The notes under the pieces are model-generated. The model searched no databases, was not told where the DNA came from, and saw nothing but the letters and a program-made list of their open reading frames with translations. Of a stretch of 64,000 bases of DNA, positions 34,641 to 48,200 are shown piece after piece. This DNA is from Luidia sarsii (taxonomy: Eukaryota; Echinodermata; Asteroidea; Paxillosida; Luidiidae), in contig OX465111.1 of NCBI GenBank assembly GCA_949987565.1, positions 10,497,202 to 10,561,201 of the forward strand. The letters run 5' to 3'. The translations under genes were made by a program, and so were the position numbers. Position 1 is the stretch's first letter, and each line of letters starts with the position of its first letter.

Positions 34641-37600
34641 ACAATCGTTGATTTAATAATTTGGGTTTAGCTTTTTTCCCCAGACTTTTATAGTGAGGGT
34701 ATCAAACCAATATCTTGCCCAAGATAACGCCCTCTCTTTGAGTATGAGAAACCAGGCTTCTCTTGATTTCTTAAGCCAATCCGTGTCATTTACTTGGAGA
34801 AGCACTAGCAGGCCTACACCTAGTATCACTGTCAGTAATGTCATTAAATCAGCCCAAATGTGGGATTACATTTATAGGGTGAGGAAACAAGAAGTGAACA
34901 CTTGAAAGCATATGCACAACCTTAATGGGACTGATCTGAAACAATCTGAAAAAGTGGTTTCTAAGGATATAATTCGCATGTTCTTTCACAAGTTAAGTGT
35001 ATTACACATATCCAGACATTTTAATCTTGATTAATGGGTTCTATCCTATACCCTAAAACCATCCATTTTAAAAGATTGATTCTAACTCACCTGTATTCTT
35101 GGAGTCAGTCTTTGTGCATTTCAGATGCATAAGTGTGTAATGATGTGATTTGTTTGGCAGATAGAGCAATTATCCCTTGATAAGGGCATTTGGCATTGGA
35201 CTGAGTTGTGTAGAGCACTACCAGTCTATGAGTTCCACAGTGCAGAATGCATGGCCCAGCACAGTGAAGCCAGTATTGTGATTTGAATGACAAAGGAACC
35301 AACTACATATAAAGGACCAGCCCAAGAGCAACATTGCTAGCATATTCCAGGTCTATATTGCCATTATTGGCCTAATAATGATTAACAAAATGACAAATAA
35401 TCGGCCCACCTATTTTGTTTTTGTTCCTTTTCTCATCTGAAATGGTTTCACAGTGCAAATCCAATTTTTATTATAACACATGGAATATTCCGAGTCAGCA
35501 AATTTGAAAGCACGACACTAAAGTGCAAAAGTATGACATGGTGCTAAATGCAGTAAAAGCTTTTGAAAAATAGCCAAATGAAAAATCATAACATTATAAC
35601 TTTCTTCCAAATGAAATAACATGGAAATTTGGGGAGCTGATAACCAAAATAAAATACAACAATGCTGCCTCGTGATACTCGTACAGTCGTAGGGGACTCC
35701 CGCCTGAATTTCTGCCTAGTTTCCGGACGTCATATTTTCAGTATTCTGGGGCAAACTTTTCGGCCTTTTTTTCCTCACATTTTTAAGAGAATGGGACAGA
35801 CGACTTTCAAAGCTCGAGTGTTCTGTAAATAGGCCTAAACTGTCATTTAATAAAATCGTTAAGCAAGTTTATTATCGCCGAGTCCTGATGAAAACATTAC
35901 ATGCACCCTAAAAAAAAATACTTCACTGGAAATAAAAGTGGCACAGTACAGATCGAGCCAAAAAAATACCGGCTCAAGATTGGCTCAAATTATGAGCCAT
36001 GATTGGCTCACATGGTAATGAATGAGCAAAGACAGGTTCAGTTAAACAAAATGAGACACTTATATGGCTCCATTTGAGCCATTTGTTTTACTACTAGTAC
36101 TAGTACAGTAGTACTACTGCACTTATATCATTACGAGTGACAGTGTAGGCCTAGGTGCATGGGACTCCGCTAGTCCATAGACTAGGCACACCGCTACGCT
36201 AATGGTGTGGCCAGTGACATTCATTCCACGGCACTGCAACCAAACTTTTTAACTGACTAGTGACTAGCTGAGCGTCTGAATAATCTTCTAAACAGCTCGC
36301 ATCCAATTTTGCTGCAGGGACATTGTCATGTTCTTTTAGGGGAACGTTGATGAGCGTACGGGTACTCACGGTCCACGAATTTTTTTCACAGTATCACCAT
36401 TGTAGTATTGTACACATTGTAGTATTGTAGGCTGCAAGTGGTGGAAAGTTTGTGACATCCGGGAATTTTGTAACATGCGCACGCATCAAGCCATGCTTGC
36501 GACGTCATTAGCGCGGATTGATATTACTACAGGGGTAATGTCATTAGAACTGCTTAAGCACCACATTTTGCTTTATCATGGAAAGCCTTGCCCAATAAAA
36601 TCAGGGGCCTTCAGGGCCAAAATTTGCTTAATAACCACAAGTCAGGGTTCATAGGATAACCCTGCCAACCCGAAACTTCACTTTGGTTTCATGCTGGGTA
36701 TAGACGAGTAGAATACACATCAAAAGCAATTGACAACACATTGAAATGCGGATTTACACGAGGAGGAATTTCCATGCGTAGCAGATTTTCATGCTTAAGC
36801 AGCTCTATGACATTGGGCCGAGTTACATTCAATAGATGAACAGATATATCAAAATTCTCATGAGTATGATTCTGTATTTTTCTTGTGTGTATGTTATGAA
36901 TAGACAAACATGACCCCCAGGTATTTGATGTATCTTAATACCACTTTAATTAATTACTGTAAATGAATAAAACACAATTAACCCCCAAAGAACTCAATTG
37001 GATTCTTTTCTGTTTCATTGTTTTATTTTATTGCATTGCCATTTCTTCATTACACAACTGTACAACATAAAGACATACACTTTTGGAGACTCAATGACCT
37101 TTCTGTGGGTTGTCATCTACATACTAAAACCTTTTGGACATAACACAATACAATTACTTCTGGCTGTGTTTGGAGGCTGTATTTTTGGCAACTTGCATCA
37201 CATTATATGCTGGAGTTGTTCATGTTAAAACCTTTGATGGTTAAAACATTCATATACATGTAGTATTTTTTTCTCTAAAAAAGAAAAAATCTACTAACAG
37301 TTATAAATAAAACATATGTTACAGGAATAAGTCCTTCCAATATGTACAAACTTTTATGTTTGGTTTTTATGTTGAAGACAGAAGCCTTCAACAAATGTCA
37401 CACAATCATAGATTAATTGTTTATCTCATTTAATGTATTTACATACAGATAGCCATTTCAGACTAAATCGATGATCATAATCAACCAATACAAAATATAT
37501 TTCAAAGGAAGAAGGTTAACTTGGTTGTAATTATGTTTTGACAGAAATTGTTCTGAAAAAGGAGGCAGTTGGTCATATCGATCTTTGGAAAGTCTTTCAA

Positions 37601-39469
37601 CTGCTCTTGTATCTAGGTCTTCACTTTGCTCAAATCTTACATCTTGGCGGTGTGATGGGATCAATGGGAAAGGTCTACGGATATGATTTTGGAGCTGCCA
37701 CTAATTCTCGGTACTCTACACTTGTATAATTGTGCAAAGCAGCAAAAGCCTTCACTAGTCAAAACACATTTCTTACGAATCCCTGTTTGTCACAGACATT
37801 CTAATATTGTCCATACCAAGCCAAATAGATCAGGACTGACTCAAGGTCAATAAATTCACATTATGATTTTATCAAGTAAATGTTACTGCTTGGCATACAA
37901 CCTAACAGATACAAGATTCTTTCACCATCGGTTGCATCTAGTGACTCCGTTTGGTTTCTTCCATCAAACTTAAAACTCTGTCCAGTGCAGCACTCAACAG
38001 CTATCTGAATATCTTTTCCCTCTGACTTCTCTTCCAGTATTCTTTCCTTTGGACAATCCTTGTGGCAAGTTTGGTCATAGATTTGCAAACATGTGTTTTA
38101 GCATGTTTGGCGGCTAATGCAATGGTACCCTGTTCAATTGACTGGTGTCCTCATGTTACTGGCATTCCTACTGACAATAGTGCAGACCCAGCTGTGGTAA
38201 ATGTACACAACCTTGAGCATGTTGGGGTGCCCAGATATACGATAGTTACGCACAAATGCCATGAGATCCTAATGAGAAAAACATAACTAATAAATGATGC
38301 TTTGTTTTCAAGTCATGCATACATACACTATACAGCACCTTCAAAAAGGCAGACAACAGATGGAGAGACTTATACAGTTGAGGATAATTGAATATTATAA
38401 CATTTCATGTGCAGACCTTTCTTTTTTATTAAAAGAGTGCAAAATGATCTCCTTGCTTAGCAAACCTGGCTTCTTGATCAAGGTTACTCTGGTCTACACT
38501 CTCACTACTAAAGTACATATGCATGCTGTCATGGTTCATATAATGGTTTATCCCTAGCTTATAGGCATCTGTATGCATGGATATCCTAACTTGCTCACAA
38601 AGTACAGCAACAGCACTGGTTCTCCTTCTTCTTCTTAATCCATTATTTCTGAATATTTGTACATTGATGTATCACACTAAATGGACAGGGTATCTCTATG
38701 GGATAACTTATTAATTATGTCTGAGCCCTGGGATGTATAAAGGGAAGGGGTATGAGCCAGACAGCCAAAGTGGGCAATTAAATCCTTGAAGTTGCTAAAC
38801 AATGAAGGATATGTTATACTCCTCTCTTGACAGACTGGGCATTGTCAACCCAACCAGGGTTCCAATGGGATAATAATAGATTGAAACAAAGCGTATATCC
38901 TTTGAATGAAAGCTGTGGTTCTCATCATTCAAGATGAGAAGTCTGATGATGGCTCACTGGGAGTTCATCCTTCATGACCTGAACAACGTCTCACAACGAT
39001 CCAATGTGAACACAGTTTTGGTATTTATCAAACTGCGCTCACATTTGCACCTCTTACAATTAGGGGCATGAGGTGTACATGTACATGCCAAATCCCCATG
39101 GGACATGTTATTCCATTGGTGACTTAGTGCACACCTTTACCTGGCTAAAGCCTGTGGTACATATGCAAAGTTTGCATACAGACTCTGAAAAAAAGCCTAC
39201 ACTAGTTTAAGTACAGTGGCTTGAAGGATGTACAATATGCTCTCTACTATTTGCTTTTGTTTTCCATACAAACAAATCATTACTGTGTTACGAATTGACA
39301 TTAAATTTGGTTATCTGCATGGTATATACAGTTTATACATCAGGCTGGTATTACCAGACATTGTGACATTCTGCGTGAAGACTATTTCCAACAGACAATG
39401 CATTACAGGAAAAAAATGGTCTGAGTGGATCATTGCTTGGCATGCTTCAAAGGAATACACAGATGACAA
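34641..39469. other. Intergenic stretch, no gene recognised
   Basis: Contains possible 5'UTR donors for the four-TM gene on the minus strand (ACAG|GTGAGT at about 35,091 and GACC|GTGAGT at about 36,370). A minus-strand frame at 34,653-34,844 (DTDWLKKSREAWF) weakly recalls Penelope-like C termini. The frames around 37,458-38,290 are open but unrecognised. Confidence 0.45.
36120..36560 (-). promoter_or_regulatory. Candidate CpG-containing promoter of the four-TM gene
   Basis: A locally CpG-richer segment (GCGCGG, GACGTCATTAGCGCG, GAACGTTGATGAGCGTACGG) upstream of the four-TM gene on the minus strand. It ends in a good minus-strand GTGAGT donor, and the gene's first coding exon is preceded by an acceptor, so a non-coding first exon here is plausible. 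Position and composition are the only evidence. Confidence 0.3.
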
Positions 39470-39539
39470 TTAACCACTTCGCGCCAGGCGTTTTTCCAGT
39501 GCCCATGACCGCCATACACGGGTTATTGAACAATGCGTT

Positions 39540-39623
39540 ATTTCCAAATTTCAAAATTTAGTGGGCCTGACATTTCGATCCCACCAGGACCTTTCTCAAA
39601 GGCAGAGATATCTAATTTCCAAA
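39540..39623. mobile_element. Single-arm Penelope-like 3'-end insertion with 9-bp target duplication
   Basis: A 66-bp insert (39,549-39,614) carrying AAAATTTAGTGGGCCTGACA and CCAGGACCTTTCTCAAAGGC. It is flanked by ATTTCCAAA at 39,540-39,548 and 39,615-39,623 and lies within the TTAA element. Confidence 0.65.
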
Positions 39624-39808
39624 GATATTTCCAAATGTCGCTAAAACAACCGGAACAATATATTTCTGTGAGATAAACCAATAACAGTATACTATGGGAA
39701 CAAGAGAGTAAAACCCGGCACAATTCAGACATAAGTGTGGCTTTTGTCAAGAGATTATCCGTTTGAAAAAGGGCACATTGTGCGTCGTCAATGAAGCGTA
39801 ACGCGACT

Positions 39809-39821
39809 TGTATGTGTATGT

Positions 39822-39860
<39 letters not shown>
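39809..39860. repeat. (TG)n microsatellite
   Basis: Near-continuous TG dinucleotide run inside the TTAA element. The other two related copies do not have it. Confidence 0.9.
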
Positions 39861-40284
39861 GTACTGACCGTTCCTGACCGCAGACTAGCCTCCACTCCAG
39901 GCTGTAAAATCTTCAAGTTGGTCGGCCCCAACCAAGCGTACAGATTGCGGTGAAGAATGTGGGTGGAATTCCACTGCCTGACCGACGACCGTTGGGATGT
40001 GTGCCATGCCAACACAATGTCCCCACGGCCAGTGGCAGCACGGAATTCCTTGATCATCCACAGTTAAGATCCCACAATAGCACAATTCTTGCCGCTAATC
40101 TTGCAATTCATGTGGCAACTTGCATCAAAATGGGTCTTGGTCATGATTCGTATTGATTTGTTCTAAGCTGAAAAGAGTCTTTGTTTAAATGGTGGACAAT
40201 AGTGGTGCCCAGATTTGAAGGGCCCTGTCACATAGTCAAACCAACGGCATTCCATTTTTTGAGGTCCCGGCGCAAAGTGGTTAA

Positions 40285-42024
40285 TCAACTGACAACTACA
40301 GATATTCAGAGAAACAAAACAAAAATCTAACATAATAAAATATCTTTGGAACATTTAAATTAAATTATCTAAACAATATATAAATACATTTAAATGCACT
40401 AATATAATTAAAGTATTAAGCTTATTTGTAAGGTTTCATGAAACGAAAAATGGATTTTTTTTTTCTCGTGGGTCCAATAGCATGGAATCTACCATGGCCA
40501 GCAGAAAACCTGACGCTAATAATAGCAGACAATTGTGTGGATATTGAGGTAAGTCTGTGTCTGGGATTAGCAAGGAATCTGAGGATTCAGAGCATGGCTG
40601 TCATGGTTCCCTGACTAGACATTCCCTGCTTACGGGGTTGGCACACAATCTCAGAAAGAAATGGTGACAGTAGCGAGAGGTAGACCATTACAGATTCCAT
40701 TCCATTGTACAACCCTGGTTAGAGGTTCCAGTAAACAGCAACATTTAATCTAATAACCTGCAACTTGCATAGTTAGGATTGCACTTAGTCAGTATTCTTC
40801 AAGGAAACAAAAATAAGCTAAACATAAGGGGGTACATGTACATGTATGTTGACCACTTACAAAACCAGGGTGCCTACTGACCAGAGGCAGGATCAGTGCG
40901 TATATGAACCATGCTCGGATTCGTTCAGTCACAGGCTGTTTATGAAATGAAGGCTTAGGCTCGGGCTTAGGCTTTGGCCCCAGTGTCTTGGTGAATACTC
41001 TGTGCTTAACCTACATCCGTTGACTTACGGGATTTCCTTTAGGACGCAGAAAAGCTTCAAATGCCGAACTACGTGAAATTCCGCGGTACATTTTTAGGAT
41101 TATGAAAATGATGGTGTTATCCAATTCACTGTTCTGTTGATATGGTTTATGATATTTTAGATTTTCTGGTATCATATTGAAGTACATTTAATACTCTTTC
41201 CACTGGCATATAGTTTGTTTGGGTTTTATTCATTGGAAAAAGCTGTCATTGACAATTTTCTCTTGAGATGCACGTTTTGTTTGTTTGAGTGTGATAGGGG
41301 CTTTGGCAGGAACACTGTTCATGTGCTGTGACCAGTCAGGCTGACACCGTATGTGTTAACAAGCCAACAAACCTTCAAATTCGGAGATAAACCACAACCT
41401 GGCTTCTCAGCTTTCGTCAGACAGAGACGAAGCCTGAGCCCGAGCCTGATCAATGAATTCTTAAAGGGCCACACTCATGGGTGTGGATACTTATGCCATG
41501 TACGTGTATACCACGGATCTTGCACAGTACCATAGTGTTTGGATTCAGCTGTGCCAGATGCTTGGCATCACAGTCAGAAAAGATCAACTTTGCATTTCAA
41601 CCCTGGCAAGAAGTGGTTGCAGTAACTGTTATTCCCCAGCAACTACAGTAAACATATTCTCCATATTAGCACTAACACACGAATACAGGGCTGATTGGGA
41701 TGGGTTGATTGGATGGTTGATTGACATCTAGCCCACCAGGCAAGGGTTCACAATGCTACACATTCTGATCAATATAGCAATATCACAAGACACGATGGCT
41801 TGATTACGATACCCAATCACCCATACTTCCTTTAGGAAGCAAATCAATGGGAATGATTTAATTGTGGCGGGCTAGCTTAAAATGAAATCAAAATCCAACC
41901 ATTCACTGTCAGGAGTTTGTCTCTCGTGTAGGACACGTGACGAGATCTATCTATCTACAACATGTCTTTAGTTTCCTATCAAGGCGATCGTGTGGAGGTT
42001 CAAAGGTCAAGGTTCGTGGCCGTG
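40285..42024. other. RABGAP1 3' flank and 3'UTR
   Basis: No second gene recognised. A minus-strand AATAAA (41,225-41,230), about 795 bases after the RABGAP1 stop, is the nearest polyadenylation signal I found and suggests a 3'UTR of about 0.8 kb. Confidence 0.45.
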
Positions 42025-42210
42025 TCACTCTTTCTTGGTTACCGTGGCATCCTTGAGGGAGGAGAATGTCTTCTGAAGCCAGCTGTTGCTCCTGGAGGCA
42101 TGGAGCTCACTTATGGAAGAGTTGAGTTTGTGCTCCAGGTCTTGCACCAGGCACTGGGATTCCACCAGCTGCAGCTTGGTTTGTGCCAGCTCCAACTCCA
42201 GCTCACGGAT
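42025..42210 (-). CDS. RABGAP1: RABGAP1 terminal exon with stop
   Basis: 61 codons plus TGA, acceptor [26 protein letters not shown] and [14 protein letters not shown] match the human C terminus ([20 protein letters not shown], then TWFNRTLSSIKTAT). Confidence 0.93.
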   Translation of the reverse strand: MRELELELAQTKLQLVESQCLVQDLEHKLNSSISELHASRSNSWLQKTFSSLKDATVTKKE

Positions 42211-45200
42211 CTAGGCAAGGGAAAGAGAAAAGTGTTTCATCAGAACTTATGATCAATCGCAAGACAATGAGCGATGCACAGAAACCATATACGGCCTATC
42301 GCAACTTACGATGGGTTATCCATCGTAAGTTGAGTTACGTGGCATCGCAAAGCTTCGTGAAATCCAGCCCTTTTTCAGGCTTTCACATTTTTTCAAATGG
42401 ACTAAGTTTGCTCTCGTGGAGTGGCAAAAAACGAACAGCATTTATTTCTACATTCGAAGCAGCATCTAGCATTCATACTCTCTCTCTAATTCTAATCCCT
42501 CTAATCCTTTCCTAGCAAGAGGGGTCTTCATATTTATATCATTGGTCTGAGGAGTTGGGGGTGTGGTATAAGGAGAAGGTGACCTACTGGTATAATACTT
42601 AATAGATGGAGGGCAGACGGCTTGGTCATCAGGTTGTTGTTTCAACGCAGGAGGTTTGGTCAGAAGGTTTCTATGAAAGTGGTCAGTGGTCAGTTTGGAA
42701 TGGGACCAGGATGATCGAGTCTAGGGCTGAAGATTTCTAGGTAAAGAGATAGTGTAGGGGTGACTTATACACAACAGAAGTCTGATGTCGCATAGGTGTG
42801 CTTAGTACAATCTAAAGCACTCAAGCCATAGTCTCATTGACATTGTCAGCCGTTGTCAATGTATGGCCTTCTGCAGTTGGCAAAGCGGCATTGATAAGCT
42901 CTGGCTGTATTGGACTGAAAATTGGAGTGAGTTCCCTGCAGATATACAATGTATATGGGGAATTCCATAAATCACAGGTCCAACTTGTGACATTTTGGTG
43001 TCCTTACTTACATATGAAACCATTGAACTTTTCTATATCAGGCCCTCCTAGTTTTTGATATTTGGATTTTGGTCACTTTAGCCAGTAAGCAGTGTGCAAC
43101 ATGTGTGCATGTTACTGTAGTCATTTCCATACGAATGTCAATAGCCTTTGATGTGTGTTATTCTCCTGCCCCTTGGTGCCAGTATCATATCACTGGCTTG
43201 CCTGAGCCCATGGTCTAGTATCCAGACTCACCTGCTGTTCAGCAGCAGCCAGTTCTGGCTCAGGCTCCTCCTCCTCACTGGCTTGGATGAGGTTCGCTGA
43301 CTGATTGAGTTTGCCATCTTCATCAATCAAGTTGGCGCACTGCTCACAAGACTGCAGCTTTCGCTGGCACGGGCAAACCCAGGGGAAAAAAAACCATCAC
43401 TTTCAATCTTTCCAATTAATCAGACACACGCATAAAACACACTGTGATTTGTGTCAGAGAGATTTCATTAATCCCAAATTACCCCAAATTCCCCCAACCG
43501 TGTTTGATTTACAAAGTGTTAGGGCTATGGGTTTTCCTATATGTGTACAGTTCATTCACTGTACAAAAAGCTTGAGCATAATTATTCATAACACCAGTCT
43601 GGACTGTGGTTTGTTCACATGGCCATGTGTACATGTAAATTGACGCCACACTTGGCTGATAGTAATTTGAAAAGCAAGTGGATTGGAGTGACATGAAGGA
43701 AAGCTTTTAATCAAAGTGATTAACAAGTTAATGGGGTAATTATTTGATGGCTCAAAGAAAAAAAAAAGTAGGAAAATATTGATCAATCTGTGATCAGGAT
43801 AAAGCTAAATGCTAGATGAATAAAATCCACTACAGGTTATAATTATACTCCTGATAAGCCAGCTGTGGGTTGACTGGAGAAGTGGGCATGCCATAGCATT
43901 TAAAGAGGGCAAGATCAAGCTCAACACCGGGTGTGATGAATGCTCAGTGCTTTCCCAGCTTCTATCAAAAACACGGGTGGCTGAGATGAAAGTCCACCTC
44001 AGGCACCAATTTCATAGAGCCGCTTAACCAAGAAAACCTGCTTAGCATGAAAGTTCCTCCTTGATTAATAAAATAGTGCCAACCATATTTCACTCGGTGC
44101 TGCTCAATATGTACAATATTCCAATCAGGGGTGCTCAGCTTAGGATATAAGTGGAACTCTGTCTGGCAACCTTATTTTATTGGGCGAGGCTTTTCATGCT
44201 GAAGCAAATTTTGGTGTTTAAATGGATAACACAACATTGGTTGAGGTCAAAGAATAGCATCCATACGTTGTCTGATCCAACATGTGCATGAAATAGCACA
44301 CCTGTGAAAATTTTAGCTCAATCTGCCAACCGAGTCTCGAGAAAATAGTGAAAAACCTCTTCATTTGTTGAAAATGCAGTATTCAATTAATTGTTCTGAA
44401 AAATCGTTTAGATATAGGGGGTGAGACGTAAACTCTTTTCCCCCAAAATACAACAATTTAGACAGAAATATTTCAGTGCGAGTTTTCTACTATAACCATC
44501 TTCAAACTGTATAAGTTTCATGTAAATCTGTGAAAATTTCTGTTTTTCGATCTTACCAATGTTAAATCTGTGAGCATTTCTGTTTTTCGATCTTACCAAT
44601 GTTGTGTAGGGGCTTTAAGCATCTCTATGACATTGGCCCTTGCTCTTCAGTGCAGAAGTATCATTCACTTAATCAGTAAGCCAGAGCCACAGCCACAGCC
44701 TAAGCTGTGGTTTAGAAAAAGGGCCCACAGTACTTGCAGCACTGCAGGCCAGTCTCCTAGGAAGCAGAGAGGTCTGTGCTAAGTGTTGAGTGCTGCTTGC
44801 TGCTCTCACCCGTAGTCTTGCCATATCCTCCCTCGCTGCTGTCTGCTGTTTCTCCAGCCGCTCACTCAGCTGGGAACAGATTTGTTTGTAGTCGGCAATG
44901 ATGCTGGCATTTCGCTTGGAATCCGACTCGGATTTCTCCATCCCTGTCCTGTACATTTCCTTGATCTGGATGAAAGTTTAAATGGATGACAAGCGTAAAA
45001 TCCAGTATTAATTTAAAGTTCGAATTTCTAGTCCCCCATTTATTTTGATTGTGTAATAATTGCCCATGCGAATAGTGCCTTTTCTCTACCACAGAAGACG
45101 CGGTCTTTTCGGTATTTTCGCGGGCTTGTCATTATCCTGTTAGACGGAGTCCCAACAAGGTGTATTCTGGTCTTCTCCCTCAGGTAATGACAATTTGTAT

Positions 45201-48200
45201 TTATCCTTAAGAACTTACTTGTAGATGATGCAGCTTGATTTAGACATCCTGTCAATGTTTAATATTTATATATTTAAAGATAAGCAAAGGTCGTTTGTAA
45301 ATATTTGGAAATATTTGATAATGATGAAACTGGCTCAGAGACTACATTTTGTCTTCGGGACAAAATGCATATAAACGTCAATCTCAATGCAGCGTTACTC
45401 AATACAGTCTTGACGGGATTTAAAGTACATGTAATCCCAAGCAAATACTTCCAGAGAATTGTTTGTTGCTTTGTAAATGTTTCGATAATGTTTAGTAAAA
45501 TAGTAGACGGAGACCCAACAAGGCATATTCTGGTCTTCTCCCTCAGGTCCAATAAACAGCGATCTTCAAGGTGAAGTCTAACTACCTCCCAGATCTTCAA
45601 TCTTTTCATTTCTGATGGTCACAAAAGTATTATCAAGATTCATTCAGAATGATACCCAAGAATCAATGTGTGATTAAGTTAAGGAGTTAATTAAGGTTCA
45701 CATTGTAAATTTATCTTCTCTTTGCTTCTAAACAGTGACCACTGGCAGCTCTGGCATGTTTCTTAGAGAGAAGACAGGGCAGGAACTAGGCAACAAGATT
45801 CCGTCTTACAACTTGGTTAACCTTGGGGTAGCCTTTACCATAATACATGTACCTCACAGTGATCCAATTTTTCACACTTCAACTCTAATGAGAGGAACAT
45901 GAAGTGATTGGCACCTTAAACACATTTTCTTTGCTTTGAGCAAAGTATGGCCCTTGTACATAGACTGGAATCCTAGCTGCAATTCATTGTTGATAGTTTT
46001 TTTTATTGCTGAACTGGACGTGGTAAAAGTTACTGAGAAAGAAGGGAAACAAGATATAAACCAAAATATGGTGCAAATGTCACTGAGCTGTATTAGCGTG
46101 AAAAGTCTCCCTTGGTTCCACAGGACAGCCAAACACACCTTTGCACGATGCTGATTGTTTTTGAATAGTATTCAACTACTGACTGGAAAAGCCATCAACT
46201 TATCTAAGAGTAAGTTCATACGAGGGACTAACTTCGAGACTAAACTCGAACGGGTTAGCCCGACTGGCAAAAGTTGTCGTTTGGACACAATTTTTGTTTA
46301 GCACCTTGGGACTGAATTTGAGGCTAACCTGATTGAGTTTAGCCTTACATGTAAAATTGAGTGGGTTTAATCCCGATCCCATGCCCTGCAGGTGTTTCTT
46401 TACAACCCACCACCCACTGTGTTATCATTTGGACACGGCTTACACAGTCCCCACATATCCCTAGTGGGTTGCGTAATCATCGGTATGAGAGATAAGGCGA
46501 TTTTGGACTTTGCAGTGGAGCGTAACGGATTTGTCTGTGTGTGCAAGTACGGTACTGACGATCCCTGACCACAGACTCCAGCCTCCACTCCAGGCAGTCA
46601 AATCTTCGAGTTGGTCGGCCACAACCGAGCATACAGATTGCGGTGAAGAATGTGGGTGGAATTCCACTGCCTGACCGACTACCGTTGGGCTGTGTGGCAT
46701 GCCAACACAATGTCCCCCGCGTGCTTTCAGCGGCAGCGCGGTATCCCTCGATCCTCCACAGTAAAGGTCCCACAATTGCACAATTACTGCTGCTAATTTT
46801 GCAATTCATGTGGCAACTTGCGTCAAAAAGGGTCTTTGTACTGATTCCTATAGCTTTGTTCTAAGCTGAAAAGAGTCTTTGTTTAGAATGGGGACAATAT
46901 TGGTGCACGGATTCGGAGGGCCCCGTCGCATAGTCAAACCAGCGGAGCTCCGATTTCGGAGGTCCCGGAGCGAAGTGGTTAAGCAGCTGTATGGCATTGG
47001 CACTAGGCCATACCTGGGTAGTCTCTGATTCCAGGTGCTTGTTTTCCTCCTCTGTGTCTATCAGCTGTAGCTTGATGGCTGTCAGGTCCCTGTCTAACTC
47101 ATCGGCTCTGTCTCTCTCCTGCAGGCAGACACGAGTGTCAACGGCACCATTTAGATAAGTGCAGGCCACTATGTACAATGTAGATTTGACTTGAATTCTG
47201 CTTGGCTGGACTAGCTTGTGGGACTACAAAGCATTCGGGGATTGAACATCTGGTCTATTATACTGTATGTCATTGCATCACTGAAATTGAGGTTTGATAC
47301 CAAGGCATTGAGACAAAACGCGTGCCTTTATACACTCGCGAGCTGAACGATGGTGTACTGCCAGGCTTTTGAATGCCAAAATGCCAGTGGGAAAAAGGTG
47401 GCGAAATCTTTCCATGCAGTTCCCAACAAGGACAAGAGACCTGTTTGACATCTATGCAGGAGTTTTCCGTTGCGATGTCATACCCCCGCAGTGACTGGCG
47501 GGCCATTCGAAAAGATGGCGGATTGCGGGAACGCGAATTCGACCACCAAATTCCATGATTTTTCCCTCTTTATGAAACTCGTAGGTGAGTAGCACATAGG
47601 TAATTGTAGGTTGTTTTTAACACCCAATCAGATAAGGCAACATTTTTCTCTGGGATTCATTCCCCTTTAACCTGACTAGACTAAACTTGATTCATTCAAG
47701 AATGGACCTCAGAGCAAAATTACAACACAAATACCACACTGTAATTATTATGCACTAAGACACACTAAATACAGATTGCCAAACATCATTGAGTGCAGCT
47801 ACAATTACACATGACTGTATGACAGACAGTAGGCTGTGGCTATAGGGGATTTCCCACAGACTTTTGCAGTGTTCCTGGTACAGTAGTAGGTACATGTACA
47901 GCATTGAGTGCCTTACCTTATCTAGTTGTTTCTCCATGGCTAGTCTGTGTACTATGAGCTCCCTGGCTAGTTCATCATTCTCCTGCTCTAGACGGATGTT
48001 TGCATGCATCAGCTGCTTGTTCTCCCGCTATCAATAGATACACACATCAATCTGGTTACCAACAGCACATTCAAAAACTCACAAATCTTGAGGGACTAAC
48101 ATTTCAATCCAAGCAGAACCGTTCCAAAAGGGAGACTGAGATTCAGACTAAACAACAAATACAGTATACTATAGAGTATACCATAGCATACTGTACAATA

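Larger units (their letters stand above)
39470..40284. mobile_element. TTAA-flanked DNA transposon, non-autonomous, copy 1
   Basis: Bounded by TTAA at 39,470-39,473 and 40,281-40,284. Terminal inverted repeats are TTAACCACTT(C/T)GCGCC... on both ends. TTAA duplication is typical of piggyBac and Kolobok elements. The 815-bp body holds a (TG)n tract and a small Penelope-like insertion. It shares the core GTTGGTCGGCC...GAATGTGGGTGGAATTCCACT with 46.5-46.98 kb and its terminal 200 bp with 60.72-61.03 kb. Confidence 0.8.

Noticed and set aside
37458..38290. Open frames on both strands as a host gene
   Set aside because: No consistent splice structure or known domain. Frames switch strand and phase.
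39788..40156. Overlapping frames with a [18 protein letters not shown] peptide, also at 46.5 kb
   Set aside because: They belong to the TTAA transposon and are open on both strands. No piggyBac or Kolobok transposase motif was recognised.
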